This document shows, piece by piece, positions 47,093 to 53,011 of a stretch of 53,011 bases of DNA; the first letter of the stretch is position 1; each line of letters begins with the position of its first letter. Below the pieces are notes generated by a model, which worked only from the letters and a program-made list of their open reading frames with translations, did not search any database and was not told where the DNA came from. The stretch spans positions 1-53,011 of the forward strand of contig JAJPEQ010000008.1 in assembly GCA_021166775.1 (NCBI GenBank), written 5' to 3'. The position numbers and the translations under genes are program-made. The DNA comes from Comamonas sp. (GTDB lineage Bacteria; Pseudomonadota; Gammaproteobacteria; Burkholderiales; Burkholderiaceae_C).

Positions 47093-48499
47093 ATGAAGAA
47101 CGTACGCATGGATCTCCGCGATCGTGTGGCCCGCTGGCTTGCACCAGCGACGGGGCCACGGCGCATCTACAACCTCAATGATCCGCGCTGGGGGCGCGGG
47201 GATGACAACGGCGCCCCTGATCAACGCCCGGACCCTGATCGTCCGGCCGATGACACGCCGCCTGCGCGCCCGCCACGAAATCCCCAGGGTGCCGGGGGTG
47301 GCGCGCCTCCCGATCTTGACGAACTCTGGCGCGATCTTCAGGGCAAGCTCAACGGTTTGTTCGGCGGCGGCCGCGGTGGCGGTGGGCGCCGTGGCTCGCC
47401 TGGCTCCTCGGGTGGCGGGGGGTTCCAGCCGGACATGCGCAATGCGGGCAAGACCCTGATGATCGGCGCGGTCATTGCGGCGCTGGTCTGGCTCTCCACC
47501 GGGTTCTTCATCGTGCAGGAAGGCCAGCAGGCGGTCATCACCCGGTTCGGGCAGTACCGGGGCACGGTGGGCGCGGGCTTCAACTGGCGGCTGCCGTATC
47601 CGATCGAACGCCATGAGCTGGTCTTTGTGACGCAGATCCGCTCGGTGGACATCGGCCGTGACGCCATCATCAAGGCCACCGGCCTGCGTGAATCGGCCAT
47701 GCTCACCGAAGACGAGAATATCGTCGAAATCAAATTCGCCGTGCAATACCGCCTCAGTGACGCCCGGGACTGGCTCTTCAACAGCCGCAACCCCGCGGAC
47801 GCAGTGGTGCAGGCGGCTGAAAGCGCGGTGCGCGAAGTGGTAGGCCGCATGAAGATGGACTCCGCCCTCGCCGAAGAGCGCGATCAGATTGCTCCGCGCG
47901 TGCGCACGCTTATGCAGACCATCCTTGATCGCTACAAGGTCGGGGTCGAGGTCGTTGCGGTCAATCTGCAGCAGGGCGGCGTGCGTCCACCCGAGCAGGT
48001 GCAGGCTGCCTTCGACGACGTGCTCAAGGCCGGACAGGAGCGCGAACGGACCAAGAACGAGGCCCAGGCCTACGCCAACGATGTCGTTCCCCGCGCTTCT
48101 GGCGCGGCGTCACGGCTCCAAGAGGAGGCGACTGGCTACAAGGCGCGTGTGGTCGCGCAGGCGCAGGGCGATGCCCAGCGCTTTGATTCCGTAGTGGCCG
48201 AGTACCAGAAGGCGCCTCAGGTCACGCGTGACCGCATGTACCTTGAGAGCATGCAGCATGTGCTCAGCAATGTAACCAAGGTACTCGTCGAATCTCGCCA
48301 AGGCTCCAATCTGCTGTATCTGCCGCTGGACAAGCTGCTCGGCAGCGCTTTGCAGCCGTCAACGGTCACTCAGCCGGGGGCTGCGCCCGCTGCGCCGCGC
48401 ACGGCAGCGCCTTCGGCACCCGCCTCGTCGCCCTCGTCGGCGGTGGGTGATGCCCGTACCCGCGACAACTCGCGCTCGCGCGAGCGCGAACCACGCTAG
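47093..48499 (+). CDS. hflK: FtsH modulator HflK (SPFH/band 7)
   Basis: Membrane protein that forms the HflKC cage around FtsH and controls its access to substrates. 468 residues: a cytoplasmic N-terminal ~120 residues rich in Gly, Pro, Arg and Asp (RGGGGRRGSPGSSGGGG), one membrane helix (~121-140), an SPFH domain (FIVQEGQQAVITRFGQYRGT onwards), a helical coiled-coil region rich in Ala/Gln/Glu, and a Pro/Ala/Ser tail ending in Arg/Glu repeats. Start may instead be the ATG at 47108, which has a faint GAAGAA ribosome site. hflC follows after 9 bases. Confidence 0.94.
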   Translation: MKNVRMDLRDRVARWLAPATGPRRIYNLNDPRWGRGDDNGAPDQRPDPDRPADDTPPARPPRNPQGAGGGAPPDLDELWRDLQGKLNGLFGGGRGGGGRRGSPGSSGGGGFQPDMRNAGKTLMIGAVIAALVWLSTGFFIVQEGQQAVITRFGQYRGTVGAGFNWRLPYPIERHELVFVTQIRSVDIGRDAIIKATGLRESAMLTEDENIVEIKFAVQYRLSDARDWLFNSRNPADAVVQAAESAVREVVGRMKMDSALAEERDQIAPRVRTLMQTILDRYKVGVEVVAVNLQQGGVRPPEQVQAAFDDVLKAGQERERTKNEAQAYANDVVPRASGAASRLQEEATGYKARVVAQAQGDAQRFDSVVAEYQKAPQVTRDRMYLESMQHVLSNVTKVLVESRQGSNLLYLPLDKLLGSALQPSTVTQPGAAPAAPRTAAPSAPASSPSSAVGDARTRDNSRSREREPR

Positions 48500-48508
48500 G
48501 AGAGTGGT

Positions 48509-49408
48509 GTGAACCGCATAGGATTTGCTATTTCCACCCTGTTGCTTGTTTTTGTGCTGGCAAGCGCGAGCATGTTCGTGGTCGATCAGCGCCAGTATGG
48601 CGTGGTCTATTCGCTTGGGCAGATCAAGGAAGTCATCACCAAGCCAGGGCTGTACTTCAAGTTGCCGCCGCCCCTGCAGAACGTGCGTTATATCGACAAG
48701 CGCCTGCTTACGCTGGACGGGTCCGAGACGGAATCCATGCTGACGGCGGAGAAGCAGCGCGTGGTCATCGATTGGTATGTACGCTGGCGCATTTCCGACC
48801 CCTTGGAATACATCCGCAATGTGGGGCTGGATGAAGGCGCCGGGTCGCTGCAGCTCAACCGCGTGGTGCGCAATGCGTTTCAGGAAGAAGTCAATCGCCG
48901 CACCGTGCGTGAATTGCTTTCCGACCAGCGCGATGCCCTGATGGCCGACGTCAAGCGCGAAGTGCTCGAAGCGGTGCGTGGCGGCAAGCCCTGGGGCATG
49001 GACGTGGTGGACGTGCGCATCACGCGGGTCGATTACGTGGAGTCGATCACCGAGTCGGTCTATCGCCGCATGGAGGCCGAGCGCAAGCGCGTCGCCAACG
49101 AGTTGCGTTCCACTGGTGTGGCCGAAGGCGAGAAGATTCGTGCCGAGGCCGACCGTCAGCGCGAAGTGATTCTTGCCGGTGCGTACCGCGATGCGCAGAA
49201 GGTCAAGGGCGAGGGCGATGCCCAGGCAACGCGCATCTACGGTGAGGCTTTTGGGCGTGATCCGCAGTTCGCCCAGTTCTATCGCAGCCTCGAGGCCTAC
49301 CGGGCCAGCTTCGACGGCAAGCACGACGTCATGGTGCTTGACCCGTCCGGTTCGGAATTCTTCAAGGCCATGCGGGGCGCGTCCGGCTCGGGTTCGGGGC
49401 GCAACTGA
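48509..49408 (+). CDS. hflC: FtsH modulator HflC (SPFH/band 7)
   Basis: Partner of HflK. 299 residues: an N-terminal membrane anchor (GFAISTLLLVFVLASASMFV), SPFH domain from VVDQRQYGVVYSLGQIKEVI, and the C-terminal helical region with RMEAERKRVANELRSTG and AEADRQREVILAGAYRDAQ. GTG start at 48509 with AGGAGA (48498-48503) just upstream. Ends in a short Gly/Ser tail. Confidence 0.96.
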   Translation: MNRIGFAISTLLLVFVLASASMFVVDQRQYGVVYSLGQIKEVITKPGLYFKLPPPLQNVRYIDKRLLTLDGSETESMLTAEKQRVVIDWYVRWRISDPLEYIRNVGLDEGAGSLQLNRVVRNAFQEEVNRRTVRELLSDQRDALMADVKREVLEAVRGGKPWGMDVVDVRITRVDYVESITESVYRRMEAERKRVANELRSTGVAEGEKIRAEADRQREVILAGAYRDAQKVKGEGDAQATRIYGEAFGRDPQFAQFYRSLEAYRASFDGKHDVMVLDPSGSEFFKAMRGASGSGSGRN

Positions 49409-49420
49409 ACCGCGCCTCGC

Positions 49421-49606
49421 ATGACTGACGCGTTCTGGACAGCGCTCGCCTTCGTGCTGATTCTCGAAGGGCTCATGCCTTTGCTGGCGCCTTCGGCCTG
49501 GCGCCGGGTGTTCACGCAGATGCTGCAGCTGCGTGACGGACAAATTCGATTTTGCGGTTTGGTCAGCCTGCTCGCGGGCGCGCTGGTTCTGGCCTGGATG
49601 GCTTAG
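49421..49606 (+). CDS. DUF2065 small inner-membrane protein
   Basis: 61 residues with two hydrophobic segments ([20 protein letters not shown] and [18 protein letters not shown]) joined by a basic/polar loop ([17 protein letters not shown]). This is the YjeT/DUF2065 pattern, and the place right after hflC matches its location in many proteobacteria. Function unknown; association with HflKC or FtsH is a guess from context. Follows hflC by 12 bases. Confidence 0.88.
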   Translation: MTDAFWTALAFVLILEGLMPLLAPSAWRRVFTQMLQLRDGQIRFCGLVSLLAGALVLAWMA

Positions 49607-49667
49607 GTCGGCGCCCGGCGCAGACGCGCCCGGTAGAATCCCCTTTTTAACAACCTCCGGGTTTTGC

Positions 49668-50816
49668 ATGTCTGCCTGGGTACTCCCGGATTACATCGCT
49701 GACGTATTGCCCTCTGAAGCCCGGCGCATCGAGGAGTTGCGTCGTGCGCTGCTGGACACGGCGCGCGGCTACGGCTATGAACTCGTCATACCACCACTGT
49801 TCGAGCACCTTGAATCGCTGCTGACCGGCGCTGGAGAAGAGCTGGACCTGCAGACCTTCAAGCTCGTCGATCAGCTCTCGGGCAAGTCCCTGGGTCTGCG
49901 GGCCGACATGACGCAGCAGGTGGCGCGTATCGATGCGCACCTGCTCAATCGCAGTGGCGTGGCGCGTCTGTGCTACTGTGGGCCGGTGCTGCACACCCGG
50001 CCCGATCGGCCGCATGCCACGCGCGAGCCCTTGCAATTCGGCGCCGAGATTTATGGGTGTGGTGGCGTTGAGGCGGAGATCGAATCCGTGACCCTGGCGC
50101 TCGAGTGCCTGCGTGCGGCGCAGGTACCGGCACCCAGCATTGATCTGGCGGACATGCGCATCGTGCGTGCCCTGTTGGCTGGCGTTCCTGCCGGCCTCCA
50201 GACCCTGCGCAGGGTACACGCGGCGCTGGCAGCCAAGGACGCGAGCGAGCTTTCCCAACTGACCAAAGACTTTCCCAGGCAATCCCGGGAAGGGCTCGCC
50301 ATGCTGCTGCAGTTGTATGGGGGCATGGATATCCTTGATGAAGCAGAAAAAGTGCTCGGCGCCTTTGCTGGCGTGCGCAAGGCGCTACAAGATTTGAGGA
50401 TGGTGGCCTCCAAGGTCAAATACGCTCACGTCACCTTCGATCTGGCGGACCTTCGCGGCTATTCTTATTACAGTGGTCTGCGCTTTGCGGTCTATGCCAC
50501 GGGCGTCACGGACACGCTCGCGCGGGGCGGGCGCTACGACGAGGTGGGTGCTGTGTATGGGCGCAATCGCCCGGCCGTGGGGTTCAGTCTGGACGTCAAG
50601 CAGCTGGCATCGGTCGTGGTACCCCCTGCATTGAGGGCCGCCATCCGTGCCCCGTGGTCCGCAGACGATGGGCTGTCCGATGCGATTGCGCGTTTGCGCC
50701 AGCAAGGAGAGACCGTGGTCTGCGTGATGCCCGACGTCGGCAATCATGTGGACGAATTCGACTGCGATCGCGAACTGGTCCAAGTCGACGGGCACTGGAT
50801 TGTCCGGACACTTTAG
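49668..50816 (+). CDS. hisZ: ATP phosphoribosyltransferase regulatory subunit HisZ
   Basis: HisRS-like subunit that activates the short form of HisG in histidine synthesis. 382 residues, class II-synthetase fold: [56 protein letters not shown], and the HisA-loop relic [19 protein letters not shown]. It lacks the C-terminal anticodon-binding domain of HisS, which marks it as HisZ. hisG must be elsewhere. Start at 49668; the longer frame reaching back to 49533 overlaps the DUF2065 gene. Confidence 0.94.
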   Translation: MSAWVLPDYIADVLPSEARRIEELRRALLDTARGYGYELVIPPLFEHLESLLTGAGEELDLQTFKLVDQLSGKSLGLRADMTQQVARIDAHLLNRSGVARLCYCGPVLHTRPDRPHATREPLQFGAEIYGCGGVEAEIESVTLALECLRAAQVPAPSIDLADMRIVRALLAGVPAGLQTLRRVHAALAAKDASELSQLTKDFPRQSREGLAMLLQLYGGMDILDEAEKVLGAFAGVRKALQDLRMVASKVKYAHVTFDLADLRGYSYYSGLRFAVYATGVTDTLARGGRYDEVGAVYGRNRPAVGFSLDVKQLASVVVPPALRAAIRAPWSADDGLSDAIARLRQQGETVVCVMPDVGNHVDEFDCDRELVQVDGHWIVRTL

Positions 50817-50835
50817 TTTGATGAACTTTCTCTGA

Positions 50836-52239
<1,404 letters not shown>

Positions 52240-52292
52240 TCTTTGCGGGCGCGACCAGGGCCCTTGTTTCAACGCCACACACGGATCTTGCG

Positions 52293-52817
52293 ATGCTGAC
52301 AGAAGACGGCAAACACCTGTATGTAAGTTACGACGAATACCACAGCCTCATCGAGAAGCTGGCGCTCAAGGTACACCATTCAGGCTGGGAATTCGACACC
52401 ATCCTGTGCCTGGCGCGAGGGGGATTGCGACCGGGAGACATCCTCAGCCGCATCTTCGACAAGCCGCTGGCCATCATGTCCACCAGTTCCTATCGGGCCG
52501 AAGCGGGAACGGTGCAGGGGCACCTGGACATCGCGCGCTACATCACGACTCCCAATGGCGAAATTGCAGGCCGAGTCCTGCTCGTGGACGACTTGGCCGA
52601 CTCGGGGCATACGCTCAACGCAGTCGTCTCCTTGCTGAAAGCCAGATACGCGCCCATCTCCGAGCTGCGTACCGCAGCCATCTGGGTCAAAGGGGCCTCC
52701 ACGTTCGAGCCGGACTATTCCGTCGATTTCCTGCCCACCAACCCCTGGATCCACCAACCGTTCGAGACCTACGATACGCTGACGCCGGATCGGCTGCTGG
52801 AGCGCTGGAAGGTGTGA
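52293..52817 (+). CDS. Purine-type phosphoribosyltransferase
   Basis: 174 residues of type I PRTase fold: LYVSYDEYHSLIEKLALKV, LCLARGGLRPGDILSRIFDK, and the PRPP-binding loop VLLVDDLADSGHTLNAV; the C-terminal FLPTNPWIHQPFETYD resembles xanthine/hypoxanthine PRTases, so purine salvage is likely, matching its position behind purA. Start set at 52293 (LTEDGKHLYVSYDEYH) because the extra N-terminal part of the longer frame (from 52236) overlaps the purA stop and looks unrelated to the family. Exact base specificity unknown. Confidence 0.87.
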   Translation: MLTEDGKHLYVSYDEYHSLIEKLALKVHHSGWEFDTILCLARGGLRPGDILSRIFDKPLAIMSTSSYRAEAGTVQGHLDIARYITTPNGEIAGRVLLVDDLADSGHTLNAVVSLLKARYAPISELRTAAIWVKGASTFEPDYSVDFLPTNPWIHQPFETYDTLTPDRLLERWKV

Positions 52818-52860
52818 GTGATGCGCGATGCAAGGCAATGAAAGCTTTTTCTTCAACTTC

Positions 52861-52890
52861 TTGTCTTTCGCCCAAAATTGGGTATACAAT
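52861..52890 (+). promoter_or_regulatory. Candidate strong promoter, probably of an rRNA operon
   Basis: TTGTCT (52861-52866), 16-base spacer, TATACA (52883-52888, with TACAAT overlapping at 18). The spacer contains CCCAA-AA-TTGGG. It points toward the boxA-like element about 85 bases downstream. Confidence 0.42.
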
Positions 52891-52969
52891 GCAGGGCTTC
52901 GCTGATCGCAGCGCCTCTGGTATCCCCGGGGTCCACGCAAGTGGTTTTTTGGGGTGATGAGAGGGACAG

Positions 52970-53008
52970 GTTCGTTAACAAAATACAGCCGATAAGCGTG
53001 GGCGTTTG
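52970..53008 (+). promoter_or_regulatory. rRNA leader antitermination elements (boxA- and boxC-like)
   Basis: GTTCGTTAACAA (52970-52981) resembles the boxA sequence TGCTCTTTAACAA, and GCGTGGGCGTTTG (52996-53008) resembles the boxC word TGTGTGGGCACT at the same spacing as in the E. coli rrn leader. AGCCGATAAGCGTGGGCG is, from memory, typical of comamonad rrn leaders and spacers. A 16S rRNA gene would be expected just beyond the window. Confidence 0.5.
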
Positions 53009-53011
53009 GAT

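Larger units (their letters stand above)
52818..53011 (+). other. Right-edge non-coding region, likely rRNA-operon upstream region
   Basis: 194 bases to the window edge without a gene. It carries a promoter-like pair, a small GCAA-loop hairpin CCAC/GTGG followed by six T (52932-52950), and antitermination-like elements listed separately. Confidence 0.45.

Noticed and set aside
52930-52956. GCAA-loop hairpin with T run as a terminator for the phosphoribosyltransferase gene
   Set aside because: Stem is only 4 bases and it lies downstream of a promoter-like pair; a role in the rrn leader is at least as likely.

Overview
The window is GC-rich chromosomal DNA from a betaproteobacterium, most likely a member of the Comamonadaceae (Burkholderiales). 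The basis is the order ndk-rlmN-pilF-rodZ-ispG-hisS-yfgM-bamB-der-hfq-hflX-hflK-hflC-hisZ-purA, a lysine/alanine-rich extension on RpoD, RpoD and DnaG of betaproteobacterial type, and a family of short palindromic repeats (core GCGCTTG-N6-AAGCGC) of the kind I associate with Acidovorax- and Delftia-like genomes. The genus cannot be fixed from the sequence. I see no insertion sequence, prophage, CRISPR array or tRNA gene, and no clearly broken gene.

Layout. 1-4075 (minus): rpoD, cut by the left edge, downstream of dnaG. 4227-9779: acyl-CoA ligase, a membrane-anchored thioredoxin-like protein, a small exported protein, rlmD, a small lipoprotein and a BI-1 family membrane protein. 9969-13545: an iron/heme neighbourhood with a GlcG-type heme-binding protein and a nitrobindin-like beta-barrel protein facing a bfd-tonB-exbB-exbD operon with a Fur-box-like site. 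13639-19329 (minus): a BaiN/HI0933-type flavoprotein and a two-gene RND efflux operon (fusion lipoprotein plus pump) without an outer-membrane factor. 19503-26639: the most accessory-looking part, a tightly coupled five-gene minus-strand operon (SDR, flavin monooxygenase, bile-acid:Na+ symporter-type transporter, extended SDR, EamA exporter) divergent from an IclR regulator and an MFS transporter. 26714-30624: glutathione transferase, twin-CBS protein, diguanylate cyclase, quinone oxidoreductase. 30755-34194: surE-pcm-nlpD-rluD, without rpoS. 34363-36199: scpB-rluB. 36276-52817: a 16.5 kb co-directional housekeeping run covering nucleotide metabolism (ndk, purA, a phosphoribosyltransferase), isoprenoids (ispG), translation and ribosome assembly (rlmN, hisS, der, hflX), envelope biogenesis (pilF, rodZ, yfgM, bamB), RNA regulation (hfq), membrane proteolysis control (hflKC) and histidine synthesis (hisZ). 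The last 150 bases look like an rRNA-operon promoter and antitermination leader, so a 16S rRNA gene may begin just outside.

Most interesting observations: (1) the IclR-linked SDR/monooxygenase/BASS-transporter/extended-SDR/exporter operon, which reads as a complete uptake-oxidise-export unit of unknown substrate; (2) four copies of a short palindromic repeat, two of them inside coding sequences (rlmD and the MFS gene) and translated in frame as loop insertions; (3) an Lgt-like membrane domain joined to a TlpA-type thioredoxin domain.
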